A stretch of 64,000 nucleotides of DNA from Hetaerina americana (GCA_022747635.1 JAKTNV010000063.1:124001-188000); one strand, 5' to 3'. Shown: positions 14,001-27,044, counted from the stretch's first letter. A program made the numbers and translations. Notes: generated by a model from the sequence alone, not told the origin.

Positions 14001-14719
14001 GTCGGCATTCTTGATTATTTGGTGTCCATTCTCCAAATCACGGTGTCCTTTCATTTTCTTCTTTCTTCATCGGACGTCTAACATGGTCCATGTCTTTTGT
14101 ATCAGTAAGAGAACGGATTAGTTCATACAAAATATACATTTTGTGTCAGTGGTTCCAAAGATCAAAACTTCGTCTACAATCACGGAATTGGCAGAGCGAC
14201 GACATGTCGAAAACCAATCCACGCGATAGAGGACGAAGAACCGATCACTCGGAGCCAAAAACACCACAAAATTAAGTCTAACCGCGGAGATACGCCTAAC
14301 CTTAATCGATATCCGTTCCGACCCTAATGGTCCAAATCTAAACCTATCACTAGTGTTCCCCTTGAAGTGTCGGCATTCTTGATCATTTGGTGTCCATTCT
14401 CCAAATCACGGTGTCTTTTCATTTTCTTGTTTCTTCATCAGACGCCTAAGATGGTCCATGTCTTTTGTATCTGTAAGAGAACGGATTAGTTCATACAAAA
14501 TATACATTTAGTGTCAGTGGTTCCAAAGATCAAAACTTCGTCTACAATCACGGAATTGGCAGAGCGAGGACATGTCGAAAACCAATCCACGCGATAGAGG
14601 ACGAAGAACCGATGACTCGGAGCCAAAAACACCACAAAATTAATTCTAACCGCGGAAATACGCCTAACCTTAATCGATATCCATTCCGACCCTAATGGTC
14701 CAAATCTAAACCTATCGCA
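11039..14719. repeat. Satellite monomers 31-40
   Basis: Ten monomers between two core modules. They include the aaaacaaaccc variant near 11266, the tggtcaaaatc variant near 11752, several cggacgtctaac monomers, and runs with gagaattatt tails. Monomer 32 or 33 carries the caaaaacaaaatt variant with a 1-bp gain near 12050. The block ends with the marker monomer at 14352 that reads gtgttccccttg and gatcatttgg. No non-satellite sequence is seen. Confidence 0.8.
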
Positions 14720-16558
14720 AGTGTTCCTCTTGAAGTGTCGGCATTCTTGATTATTTGGTGTCCATTCTCCAAATCACGGTGTCCTTTCATTTTCTTGTTT
14801 CTTCATCAGACGCCTTAGATGGTCCATGCCTTTTGTATCTGTAAGAGAACGGATTAGTTCATACAAAATATACACTTAGCGTCAGTGGTTCCAAACATCA
14901 AAACTTCGTCTACAATCACGGAATTGGCAGAGCGACGACATGTCGAAAACCAACCCACGCAATAGAGGACGAAGAACCGATCACTCGGAGCCAAAAACAC
15001 CACAAAATTAAGTCTAACCGCGGAGATACGCCTAACCTTAATCGAGATACATTCCGACCCTAATGGTCCAAATCTAAACCTATCGCAAGTGTTCCTCTTG
15101 AAGTGTCGGCATTCTTGATTATTTGGTGTCCATTCTCCAAATCACGGTGTCCTTTCATTTTCTTCATTCTTCATCAGACGCCTAAGATGGTCCATGTCTT
15201 TTGTATCTGTAAGAGAACGGATTAGTTCATACAAAATAAACACTTAGCGTCAGTGGTTCCAAAGATCAAAACTTCGTCTACAATCACGGAATTGGCAGAG
15301 CGACGACATGTCGAAAACCAATCCACGCGATAGAGGACGAAGAACCGATGACTCGGAGCCAAAAACACCACAAAATTAATTCTAACCGCGGAAATACGCC
15401 TATCCTTAATCGATATCCATTCCGACCCTAATGGTCCAAATCTAAACCTATCGCAAGTGTTCCTCTTGAAGTGTCGGCATTCTTGATTATTTGGTGTCCA
15501 TTCTCCAAATCACGGTGTCCTTTCATTTTCTTCATTCTTCATCAGACGCCTAAGATGGTCCATGTCTTTCGTATCTGTAAGAGAACGGATTAGTTCATAC
15601 AAAATATACACTTAGCGTCAGTGGTTCCAAAGATCAAAACTTCGTCTACAATCACGGAATTGGCAGAGCCACGAAGGGTCGAAAACCAACCCACGCAATA
15701 GAGGACGAAGAACCGATCACTCGGAGCCAAAAACACCACAAAATTAAGTCTAACCGCGGAGATACGCCTAACCTTAATCGAGATACATTCAACCCTAATG
15801 GTCCAAATCTAAACCTATCGCAAGTGTTCCTCTTGAAGTGTCGGCATTCTTGATTATTTGGTGTCCATTCTCCAAATCACGGTGTCCTTTCGTTTTCTTC
15901 ATTCTTCATCAGACGCCTAAGATGGTCCATGTCTTTTGTATCTGTAATAGAACGGATTAGTTCATACAAAATATACACTTAGCGTCAGTGGTTCCAAAGA
16001 TCAAAACTTCGTCTACAATCACGGAATTGGCAGAGCGACGACATGTCGAAAACCAATCCACGCGATAGAGGACGAAGAACCGATGACTCGGAGCCAAAAA
16101 CACCACAAAATTAATTCTAACCGCGGAAATACGCCTAACCTTAATCGAGAATTATTCCGACCCTAATGGTCCAAATCTAAACCTATCCCTAGTGTTCCTC
16201 TTGAGGTATCAGCATTCTTGATTATTTGGTGTCCATTCTCCAAATCACGGTGTCCTTTCATTTTCTTGTTTCTTCATCTGACGCCTTAGATGGTCCATGT
16301 CTTTTGTATCTGTAAGAGAACGGATTAGTTCATACAAAATATACACTTAGCGTCGGGGGTTCCAAAGATCAAAACTTCGTCTACAATCACGGAATTGGCA
16401 GAGCGACGAAGGGTCGAAAACCAACCCACGCAATAGAGGACGAAGAACCGATCACTCGGAGCCAAAAACACCACAAAATTAAGTCTAACCGCGGAGATAC
16501 GCCTAACCTTAATCGAGATACATTCCGACCCTAATGGTCCAAATCTAAACCTATCGCA
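14720..16558. repeat. Core higher-order module (monomers 41-45)
   Basis: Five monomers with the ordered variants ccatgccttttg near 14826, a cattcttc type, tctttcgtatc near 15567, taatagaacgg near 15946, and cgtcggggg at 16351. It directly follows the gtgttccccttg marker monomer at 14352, as do the modules at 22078, 29760, 35280, 45126 and 49174. One 1-bp loss near 15790 changes ccgaccc to caaccc. Confidence 0.75.
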
Positions 16559-18766
16559 AGTGTTCCTCTTGAAGTGTCGGCATTCTTGATTATTTGGTGT
16601 CCATTCTCCAAATCACGGTGTCCTTTCATTTTCTTCATTCTTCATCAGACGCCTAAGATGGTGCATGTCTTTTGTATCTGTAATAGAACGGATTAGTTCA
16701 TACAAAATATACACTTAGCGTCAGTGGTTCCAAAGATCAAAACTTCGTCTACAATCACGGAATTGGCAGAGCGACGACATGTCGAAAACCAATCCACGCG
16801 ATAGAGGACGAAGAACCGATGACTCGGAGCCAAAAACACCACAAAATTAATTCTAACCGCGGAAATACGCCTAACCTTAATCGAGAATTATTCCGACCCT
16901 AATGGTCCAAATCTAAACCTATCCCTAGTGTTCCTCTTGAGGTATCAGCATTCTTGATTATTTGGTGTCCATTCTCCAAATCACGGTGTCCTTTCATTTT
17001 CTTGTTTCTTCATCTGACGCCTTAGATGGTCCATGTCTTTTGTATCTGTAAGAGAACGGATTAGTTCATACAAAATATACACTTAGTGTCAGTGGTTCCA
17101 AAGATCAAAACTTCGTCTACAATCACGGAATTGGCAGAGCGACGAAGGGTCGAAAACCAACCCACGCAATAGAGGACGAAAAACCGATCACTCGGAGCCA
17201 AAAACACCACAAAATTAAGTCTAACCGCGGAGATACGCCTAACCTTAATCGAGAATTATTCCGACCCTAACGGTCCAAATCTAAACCTATCGCAAGTGTT
17301 CCTCTTGAAGTGTCGGCATTCTTGATTATTTGGTGTCCATTCTCCAAATCACGGTGTCCTTTCGTTTTCTTCATTCTTCATCAGACGCCTAAGATGGTCC
17401 ATGTCTTTTGTATCTGTAATAGAACGGATTAGTTCATACAAAATATACACTTAGCGTCAGTGGTTCCAAAGATCAAAACTTCGTCTACAATCACGGAATT
17501 GGCAGAGCGACGACATGTCGAAAACCAATCCACGCGATAGAGGACGAAGAACCGATGACTCGGAGCCAAAAACACCACAAAATTAATTCTAACCGCGGAA
17601 ATACGCCTAACCTTAATCGAGAATTATTCCGACCCTAATGGTCCAAATCTAAACCTATCCCTAGTGTTCCTATTGAGGTATCAGCATTCTTGATTATTTG
17701 GTGTCCATTCTCCAAATCACGGTGTCCTTTCATTTTCTTGTTTCTTCATCTGACGCCTTAGATGGTCCATGTCTTTTGTATCTGTAAGAGAACGGATTAG
17801 TTCATACAAAATATACACTTAGCGTCGGGGGTTCCAAAGATCAAAACTTCGTCTACAATCACGGAATTGGCAGAGCGACGAAGGGTCGAAAACCAACCCA
17901 CGCAATAGAGGACGAAGAACCGATCACTCGGAGCCAAAAACACCACAAAATTAAGTCTAACCGCGGAGATACGCCTAACCTTAATCGAGATACATTCCGA
18001 CCCTAATGGTCCAAATCTAAACCTATCGCAAGTGTTCCTCTTGAAGTGTCGGCATTCTTGATTATTTGGTGTCCATTCTCCAAATCACGGTGTCCTTTCA
18101 TTTTCTTCATTCTTCATCAGACGCCTAAGATGGTCCATGTCTTTTGTATCTGTAATAGAACGGATTAGTTCATACAAAATATACACTTAGCGTCAGTGGT
18201 TCCAAAGATCAAAACTTCGTCTACAATCACGGAATTGGCAGAGCGACGACATGTCGAAAACCAATCCACGCGATAGAGGACGAAGAACCGATGACTCGGA
18301 GCCAAAAACACCACAAAATTAATTCTAACCGCGGAAATACGCCTAACCTTAATCGAGAATTATTCCGACCCTAATGGTCCAAATCTAAACCTATCCCTAG
18401 TGTTCCTCTTGAGGTATCAGCATTCTTGATTATTTGGTGTCCATTCTCCAAATCACGGTGTCCTTTCATTTTCTTGTTTCTTCATCAGACGCCTTAGATG
18501 GTCCATGTCTTTTGTATCTGTAAGAGAACGGATTAGTTCATACAAAATATACACTTAGTGTCAGTGGTTCCAAAGATCAAAACTTCGTCTACAATCACGG
18601 AATTGGCAGAGCGACGAAGGGTCGAAAACCAACCCACGCAATAGAGGACGAAAAACCGATCACTCGGAGCCAAAAACACCACAAAATTAAGTCTAACCGC
18701 GGAGATACGCCTAACCTTAATCGAAAATTATTCCGACCCTAACGGTCCAAATCTAAACCTATCGCA
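15823..18766. repeat. Dimer/tetramer amplification (736 and 1,472 bp units)
   Basis: The variant ctgtaatagaacgg occurs in every second monomer, at 15942, 16678, 17414 and 18150, exactly 736 bp apart. Alternating partners give a four-monomer period: cgtcggggg at 16351 and 17823, and gaaaaaccgatc near 17178 and 18650. So a dimer was first amplified, then a tetramer of 1,472 bp was duplicated (15823-17294 and 17295-18766). The same dimer type reappears once at monomers 57-58 (near 20725). Confidence 0.85.
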
Positions 18767-21700
18767 AGTGTTCCTCTTGAAGTGTCGGCATTCTTGATTA
18801 TTTGGTGTCCATTCTCCAAATCACGGTGTCCTTTCATTTTCTTCATTCTTCATCAGACGCCTAAGATGGTCCATGTCTTTTGTATCTGTAAGAGAACGGA
18901 TTAGTTCCTACAAAATATACACTTAGCGTCGGGGGTTCCAAAGATCAAAACTTCGTCTACAATCACGGAATTGGCAGAGCGACGAAGGGTCGAAAACCAA
19001 CCCACGCAATAGAGGACGAAGAACCGATCACTCGGAGCCAAAAACACCACAAAATTAATTCTAACCGCGGAAATACGCCTAACCTTAATCGATATCCATT
19101 CCGACCCTAATGGTCCAAATCTAAACCTATCACTAGTGTTCCTCTTGAGGTATCAGCATTCTTGATTATTTGGTGTCCATTCTCCAAATCACGGTGTCCT
19201 TTCATTTTCTTGTTTCTTCATCAGACGCCTTAGATGGTCCATGTCTTTTGTATCTGTAAGAGAACGGATTAGTTCATACAAAATATACACTTAGTGTCAG
19301 TGGTTCCAAAGATCAAAATTTCGTCTACAATCACGGAATTGGCAGAGCGACGACATGTCGAAAACAAACCCACGCAATAGAGGACGAAGAACCGATCACT
19401 CGGAGCCAAAAACACCACAAAATTAATTCTAACCGCGGAAATACGCCTAACCTTAATCGATATCCATTCCGACCCTAATGGTCCAAATCTAAACCTATCA
19501 CTAGTGTTCCTCTTGAGGTATCAGCATTCTTGATTATTTGGTGTCCATTCTCCAAATCACGGTGTCCTTTCATTTTCTTCTTTCTTCATCAGACGCCTTA
19601 GATGGTCCATGTCTTTTGTATCTGTAAGAGAACGGATTAGTTCATAAAAAATATACACTTAGTGTCAGTGGTTCCAAAGATCAAAATTTCGTCTACAATC
19701 ACGGAATTGGCAGAGCGACGAAGGGTCGAAAACCAACCCACGCATTAGAGGACGAAAAACCGATCACTCCGAGCCAAAAACACTTCAAAATTAAGTCTAA
19801 CCGCGGAGATACGCCTAACCTTAATCGAGATACATTCCGACCCTAATGGTCAAAATCTAAACCTATCGCAAGTGTTCCTCTTGAAGTGTCGGCATTCTTG
19901 ATTATTTGGTGTCCATTCTCCAAATCACGGTGTCCTTTCATTTTCTTCTTTCTTCATCGGACGTCTAACATGGTCCATGTCTTTTGTATCTGTAAGAGAA
20001 CGGATTAGTTCATACAAAATATACACTTAGCGTCAGTGGTTCCAAAGATCAAAACTTCGTCTACAATCACGGAATTGGCAGAGCGACGACATGTCGAAAA
20101 CCAGTCCACGCGATAGAGGACGAAGAACCGATGACTCGGAGCCAAAAACTCCACAAAATTAATTCTAACCGCGGAAATACGCCTAACCTTAATCGATATC
20201 CGTTCCGACCCTAATGGTCCAAATCTAAACCTATCACTAGTGTTCCTCTTGAGGTATCAGCATTCTTGATTATTTGGTGTCCATTCTCCAAATCACGGTG
20301 TCCTTTCATTTTCTTGTTTCTTCATCAGACGCTTTAGATGGTCCATGTCTTTTGTATCTGTAAGAGAACGGATTAGTTCATAAAAAATATACACTTAGTG
20401 TCAGTGGTTCCAAAGATCAGAATTTCGTCAACAATCACGGAATTGGCAGAGCGACAAAGGGTCGAAAACCAACCCACGCAAAGAGGACGAAGAACCGATC
20501 ACTCGGAGCCAAAAACACCACAAAATTAAGTCTACCCGCGGAGATACGCCTAACCTTTATCGATATCCATTCCGACCCTAATGGTCCGAATCTAAACCTA
20601 TCGCAAGTGTTCCTCTTGAAGTGTCGGCATTCTTGATTATTTGGTGTCCATTCTCCAAATCACGGTGTCCTTTCGTTTTCTTCATTCTTCATCAGACGCC
20701 TAAGATGGTCCATGTCTTTTGTATCTGTAATAGAACGGATTAGTTCATACAAAATATACACTTAGCGTCAGTGGTTCCAAAGATCAAAACTTCGTCTACA
20801 ATCACGGAATTGGCAGAGCGACGACATGTCGAAAACCAATCCACGCGATAGAGGACGAAGAACCGATGACTCGGAGCCAAAAACACCACAAAATTAATTC
20901 TAACCGCGGAAATACGCCTAACCTTAATCGAGAATTATTCCGACCCTAATGGTCCAAATCTAAACCTATCCCTAGTGTTCCTATTGAGGTATCAGCATTC
21001 TTGATTATTTGGTGTCCATTCTCCAAATCACGGTGTCCTTTCATTTTCTTGTTTCTTCATCTGACGCCTTAGATGGTCCATGTCTTTTGTATCTGTAAGA
21101 GAACGGATTAGTTCATACAAAATATACACTTAGTGTCAGTGGTTCCAAAGATCAAAACTTCGTCTACAATCACGGAATTGGCAGAGCGACGAAGGGTCGA
21201 AAACCAACCCACGCAATAGAGGACGAAGAACCGATCACTCGGAGCCAAAAACACCACAAAATTAAGTCTAACCGCGGAGATACGCCTAACCTTAATCGAG
21301 AATTATTCCGACCCTAATGGTCCAAATCTAAACCTATCGCAAGTGTTCCTCTTGAAGTGTCGGCATTCTTGATTATTTGGTGTCCATTCTCCAAATCACG
21401 GTGTCCTTTCATTTTCTTCTTTCTTCATCGGACGTCTAACATGGTCCATGTCTTTTGTATCTGTAAGAGAACGGATTAGTTCATACAAAATATACACTTA
21501 GCGTCAGTGGTTCCAAAGATCAAAACTTCGTCTACAATCACGGAATTGGCAGAGCGACGACATGTCGAAAACCAATCCACGCGATAGAGGACGAAGAACC
21601 GATCACTCGGAGCCAAAAACACCACAAAATTAAGTCTAACCGCGGAGATACGCCTAACCTTAATCGATATCCGTTCCGACCCTAATGGTCCAAATCTAAA

Positions 21701-22077
21701 CCTATCACTAGTGTTCCCCTTGAAGTGTCGGCATTCTTGATCATTTGGTGTCCATTCTCCAAATCACGGTGTCTTTTCATTTTCTTGTTTCTTCATCAGA
21801 CGCCTAAGATGGTCCATGTCTTTTGTATCTGTAAGAGAACGGATTAGTTCATACAAAATATACATTTAGTGTCAGTGGTTCCAAAGATCAAAACTTCGTC
21901 TACAATCACGGAATTGGCAGAGCGACGACATGTCGAAAACCAATCCACGCGATAGAGGACGAAGAACCGATGACTCGGAGCCAAAAACACCACAAAATTA
22001 ATTCTAACCTGGGAAATACGCCTAACCTTAATCGATATCCATTCCGACCCTAATGGTCCAAATCTAAACCTATCGCA
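18767..22077. repeat. Satellite monomers 52-60
   Basis: Nine monomers beginning with a cgtcggggg monomer that also has the rare ttagttcctac variant (18905), shared with the monomer at about 10809. It is followed by an aaaacaaaccc monomer and a tggtcaaaatc monomer, the same order as at 10.8-12.1 kb, so the start of this block is a copy of that region 8.1 kb upstream. It ends with the gtgttccccttg marker monomer at 21710. A 1-bp loss lies near 20480. Confidence 0.75.
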
Positions 22078-24653
22078 AGTGTTCCTCTTGAAGTGTCGGC
22101 ATTCTTGATTATTTGGTGTCCATTCTCCAAATCACGGTGTCCTTTCATTTTCTTGTTTCTTCATCAGACGCCTTACATGGTCCATGCCTTTTGTATCTGT
22201 AAGAGAACGGATTAGTTCATACAAAATATACACTTAGCGTCAGTGGTTCCAAAGATCAAAACTTCGTCTACAATCACGGAATTGGCAGAGCGACGACATG
22301 TCGAAAACCAACCCACGCAATAGAGGACGAAGAACCGATCACTCGGAGCCAAAAACACCACAAAATTAAGTCTAACCGCGGAGATACGCCTAACCTTAAT
22401 CGAGATACATTCCGACCCTAATGGTCCAAATCTAAACCTATCGCAAGTGTTCCTCTTGAAGTGTCGGCATTCTTGATTATTTGGTGTCCATTCTCCAAAT
22501 CACGGTGTCCTTTCATTTTCTTCATTCTTCATCAGACGCCTAAGATGGTCCATGTCTTTTGTATCTGTAAGAGAACGGATTAGTTCATACAAAATATACA
22601 CTTAGCGTCAGTGGTTCCAAAGATCAAAACTTCGTCTACAATCACGGAATTGGCAGAGCGACGACATGTCGAAAACCAATCCACGCGATAGAGGACGAAG
22701 AACCGATGACTCGGAGCCAAAAACATCACAAAATTAATTCTAACCGCGGAAATACGCCTAACCTTAATCGATATCCATTCCGACCCTAATGGTCCAAATC
22801 TAAACCTATCGCAAGTGTTCCTCTTGAAGTGTCGGCATTCTTGATTATTTGGTGTCCATTCTCCAAATCACGGTGTCCTTTCATTTTCTTCATTCTTCAT
22901 CAGACGCCTAAGATGGTCCATGTCTTTCGTATCTGTAAGAGAACGGATTAGTTCATACAAAATATACACTTAGCGTCAGTGGTTCCAAAGATCAAAACTT
23001 CGTCTACAATCACGGAATTGGCCGAGCGACGAAGGGTCGAAAACCAACCCACGCAATAGAGGACGAAGAACCGATCACTCGGAGCCAAAAACACCACAAA
23101 ATTAAGTCTAACCGCGGAAATACGCCTAACCTTAATCGAGATACATTCCGACCCTAATGGTCCAAATCTAAACCTATCGCAAGTGTTCCTCTTGAAGTGT
23201 CGGCATTCTTGATTATTTGGTGTCCATTCTCCAAATCACGGTGTCCTTTCATTTTCTTCATTCTTCATCAGACGCCTAAGATGGTCCATGTCTTTTGTAT
23301 CTGTAAGAGAACGGATTAGTTCATACAAAATATACACTTAGCGTCAGTGGTTCCAAAGATCAAAACTTCGTCTACAATCACGGAATTGGCAGAGCGACGA
23401 CATGTCGAAAACCAATCCACGCGATAGAGGACGAAGAACCGATGACTCGGAGCCAAAAACATCACAAAATTAATTCTAACCGCGGAAATACGCCTAACCT
23501 TAATCGATATCCATTCCGACCCTAATGGTCCAAATCTAAACCTATCGCAAGTGTTCCTCTTGAAGTGTCGGCATTCTTGATTATTTGGTGTCCATTCTCC
23601 AAATCACGGTGTCCTTTCATTTTCTTCATTCTTCATCAGACGCCAAAGATGGTCCATGTCTTTCGTATCTGTAAGAGAACGGATTAGTTCATACAAAATA
23701 TACACTTAGCGTCAGTGGTTCCAAAGATCAAAACTTCGTCTACAATCACGGAATTGGCAGAGCGACGAAGGGTCGAAAACCAACCCACGCAATAGAGGAC
23801 GAAGAACCGATCACTCGGAGCCAAAAACACCACAAAATTAAGTCTAACCGCGGAAATACGCCTAACCTTAATCGAGATACATTCCGACCCTAATGGTCCA
23901 AATCTAAACCTATCGCAAGTGTTCCTCTTGAAGTGTCGGCATTCTTGATTATTTGGTGTCCATTCTCCAAATCACGGTGTCCTTTCATTTTCTTCATTCT
24001 TCATCAGACGCCTAAGATGGTCCATGTCTTTTGTATCTGTAAGAGAACGGATTAGTTCATACAAAATATACACTTAGTGTCAGTGGTTCCAAAGATCAAA
24101 ACTTCGTCTACAATCACGGAATTGGCAGAGCGACGACATGTCGAAAACCAATCCACGCGATGGAGGACGAAGAACCGATGACTCGGAGCCAAAAACACCA
24201 CAAAATTAATTCTAACCGCGGAAATACGCCTAACCTTAATCGATATCCGTTCCGACCCTAATGGTCCAAATCTAAACCTATCGCAAGTGTTCCTCTTGAA
24301 GTGTCGACATTCTTGATTATTTGGTGTCCATTCTCCAAATCACGGTGTCCTTTCATTTTCTTCATTCTTCATCAGACGCCTAAGATGGTCCATGTCTTTT
24401 GTATCTGTAAGAGAACGGATTAGTTCATACAAAATATACACTTAGCGTCGGGGGTTCCAAAGATCAAAACTTCGTCTACAATCACGGAATTGGCAGAGCG
24501 ACGAAGGGTCGAAAACCAACCCACGCAATAGAGGACGAAGAACCGATCACTCGGAGCCAAAAACACCACAAAATAAATTCTAACCGCGGAAATACGCCTA
24601 ACCTTAATCGATATCCATTCCGACCCTAATGGTCCAAATCTAAACCTATCACT
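22078..24653. repeat. Core module expanded by a dimer duplication (monomers 61-67)
   Basis: The usual five-monomer order (gccttttg, aaacatcac, tctttcg, tgtcag, cgtcggggg) is present, but the second and third monomers are tandemly duplicated: 22446-23181 and 23182-23917, 736 bp apart. Both carry aaaaacatcac (near 22721 and 23457) and tctttcgtatc (22923 and 23659). The cgtcggggg monomer is at 24446. One ccgcgg landmark is lost near 22010 just before the module (cctggg). Confidence 0.85.
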
Positions 24654-26492
24654 AGTGTTCCTCTTGAGGTATCAGCATTCTTGATTATTTGGTGTCCATT
24701 CTCCAAATCACGGTGTCCTTTCATTTTCTTGTTTCTTCATCAGACGCCTTAGATGGTCCATGTCTTTTGTATCTGTAAGAGAACGGATTAGTTCATACAA
24801 AATATACACTTAGTGTCAGTGGTTCCAAAGATCAAAATTTCGTCTACAATCACGGAATTGGCAGAGCGACGACATGTCGAAAACAAACCCACGCAATAGA
24901 GGACGAAGAACCGATCACTCGGAGTCAAAAACACCACAAAATTAATTCTAACCGCGGAAATACGCCTAACCTTAATCGATATCCATTCCGACCCTAATGG
25001 TCCAAATCTAAACCTATCACTAGTGTTCCTCTTGAGGTATCAGCATTCTTGATTATTTGGTGTCCATTCTCCAAATCACGGTGTCCTTTCATTTTCTTCT
25101 TTCTTCATCAGACGCCTTAGATGGTCCATGTCTTTTGTATCTGTAAGAGAACGGATTAGTTCATAAAAAATATACACTTAGTGTCAGTGGTTCCAAAGAT
25201 CAAAATTTCGTCTACAATCACGGAATTGGCAGAGCGACGAAGGGTCGAAAACCAACCCACGCAATAGAGGACGAAAAACCGATCACTCCGAGCCAAAAAC
25301 ACCACAAAATTAAGTCTAACCGCGGAGATACGCCTAACCTTAATCGAGATACATTCCGACCCTAATGGTCAAAATCTAAACCTATCGCAATTGTTCCTCT
25401 TGAAGTGTCGGCATTCTTGATTATTTGGTGTCCATTCTCCAAATCACGGTGTCCTTTCATTTTCTTCTTTCTTCATCGGACGTCTAACATGGTCCATGTC
25501 TTTTGTATCTGTAAGAGAACGGATTAGTTCATACAAAATATACATTTAGCGTCAGTGGTTCCAAAGATCAAAACTTCGTCTACAATCACGGAATTGGCAG
25601 AGCGACGACATGTCGAAAACCAAGCCACGCGATAGAGGACGAAGAACCGATGACTCGGAGCCAAAAACACCACAAAATTAATTCTAACCGCGGAAATACG
25701 CCTAACCTTAATCGATATCCGTTCCGACCCTAATGGTCCAAATCTAAACCTATCACTAGTGTTCCTCTTGAGGTATCAGCATTCTTGATTATTTGGTGTC
25801 CATTCTCCAAATCACGGTGTCCTTTCATTTTCTTGTTTCTTCATCAGACGCCTTAGATGGTCCATGTCTTTTGTATCTGTAAGAGAACGGATTAGTTCAT
25901 ACAAAATATACACTTAGTGTCAGTGGTTCAAAGATCAAAACTTCGTCTACAATCACGGAATTGGCAGAGCGACGACATGTCGAAAACCAAGCCACGCGAT
26001 AGAGGACGAAGAACCGATTACTCGGAGCCAAAAACACCACAAAATTAATTCTAACCGCGGAAATACGCCTAACCTTAATCGATATCCGTTCCGACCCTAA
26101 TGGTCCAAATCTAAACCTATCACTAGTGTTCCTCTTAAGGTATCAGCATTCTTGATTATTTGGTGTCCATTCTCCAAATCACGGTGTCCTTTCATTTTCT
26201 TGTTTCTTCATCAGACGCCTTAGATGGTCCATGTCTTTTGTATCTGTAAGAGAACGGATTAGTTCATACAAAATATACACTTAGTGTCAGTGGTTCCAAA
26301 GATCAAAACTTCGTCTACAATCACGGAATTGGCAGAGCGACGACATGTCGAAAACCAATCCACGCGATAGAGGATGAAGAACCGATGACTCGGAGCCAAA
26401 AACACCACAAAATTAATTCTAACCGCGGAAATACGCCTAACCTTAATCGATATCCGTTCCGACCCTAATGGTCCAAATCTAAACCTATCACT
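24654..26492. repeat. Satellite monomers 68-72
   Basis: Five monomers leading up to the first SINE-bearing monomer: an aaaacaaaccc monomer, a monomer with ccgatcactccg, a cggacgtctaac monomer followed by aagccacgcg, and two type C monomers. One base is lost near 25929 (ggttcaaag for ggttccaaag), which is the last single-base indel detected in the window. Confidence 0.8.
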
Positions 26493-26721
26493 AGTGTTCC
26501 TCTTGAGGTATCAGCATTCTTGATTATTTGGTGTCCATTCTCCAAATCACGGTGTCCTTTCATTTTCTTCTTTCTTCATCGGACGTCTAACATGGTCCAT
26601 GTCTTTTGTATCTGTAAGAGAACGGATTAGTTCATACAAAATATACACTTAGCGTCAGTGGTTCCAAAGATCAAAACTTCGTCTACAATCACGGAATTGG
26701 CAGAGCGACGACATGTCGAAA

Positions 26722-26735
26722 ACCAATCCACGCGA
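26722..26735 (+). repeat. Target-site duplication, left, SINE copy 1
   Basis: accaatccacgcga, matching 27045-27058. The first ac could instead belong to the TAC tail, so true length is 12-14 bp. The same pairs flank the other copies at 38085-38098/38408-38421, 40248-40261/40571-40584, 52347-52360/52670-52683, 57454-57467/57777-57790 and 61457-61470/61780-61793. Confidence 0.92.
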
Positions 26736-26746
26736 GGGGATCGAGA

Positions 26747-26800
26747 TGGTGCGGGGGCTAACGTACTGTCTTCCCACCCAGAGAGCCCGGGTTCAAATCC
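26747..26800 (+). promoter_or_regulatory. Internal Pol III A and B boxes, SINE copy 1
   Basis: The A-box-like tggtgcggggg (26747-26757) has G where the consensus has its conserved A. The B box ggttcaaatcc (26790-26800) fits GGTTCRANTCC fully. The boxes are 32 bp apart, a normal tRNA-type spacing. The acceptor stem does not pair (5' ggggatc against 3' cggtgtt), so this is a promoter relic of a tRNA, not a working tRNA gene. Confidence 0.8.
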
Positions 26801-26815
26801 CGGCGGTGTTGAATA

Positions 26816-26820
26816 TTTTT
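26816..26820 (+). terminator. Candidate Pol III terminator inside the SINE (T5)
   Basis: Five T residues lie just after the tRNA-like region, at SINE bases 81-85. T runs of four or more end Pol III transcription in many eukaryotes. The run is unchanged in all six copies (also 38179, 40342, 52441, 57548 and 61551). If efficient, it would limit transcription to about 85 nt. Whether it works in this host is unknown. Confidence 0.45.
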
Positions 26821-27044
26821 CGGAGGTATCTCGATCCCTACTTGAGGTCCTTTGTGGAGGGCACTTTGAGTGAGTACGCCGTCCGTCGGATGGGACGTTA
26901 AGCTGTTGACCCCTTGGCGCCTTTCGTTAAGAGTAGGCTAATGCCGACGCCGGGTTTATCTCCACCCTTCATCCTTTCCTGTCCATCCCCTATGGCGCAA
27001 ATGACCTCAGCAGTCGGTCGCCTCCCCTCAATACTACTACTACT

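Larger units (their letters stand above)
26736..27044 (+). mobile_element. tRNA-derived SINE, copy 1
   Basis: A 309-bp non-satellite insertion at offset 243 of monomer 73 (26493-27183). It is flanked by a 14-bp direct repeat, accaatccacgcga, at 26722-26735 and 27045-27058. The first 75 bases are tRNA-like, with an A-box-like tggtgcggggg (26747-26757), a perfect B box ggttcaaatcc (26790-26800), and a 5-7-5 T-arm hairpin at 26787-26803. A tRNA-unrelated body follows, with ggatgggacgttaag near 26890, and the element ends in a (TAC)n tail. This architecture is diagnostic of a tRNA-type SINE mobilised by a LINE. It differs from copies 3-6 at two bases (C at 26773, C at 26849), so it is the most divergent copy here. 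It encodes no protein. Confidence 0.9.

Noticed and set aside
26736..26810. Functional tRNA gene
   Set aside because: T arm and B box are good, but the acceptor stem does not pair, the A box is imperfect, and no clear five-pair anticodon stem can be formed. It is the tRNA-like head of a SINE.
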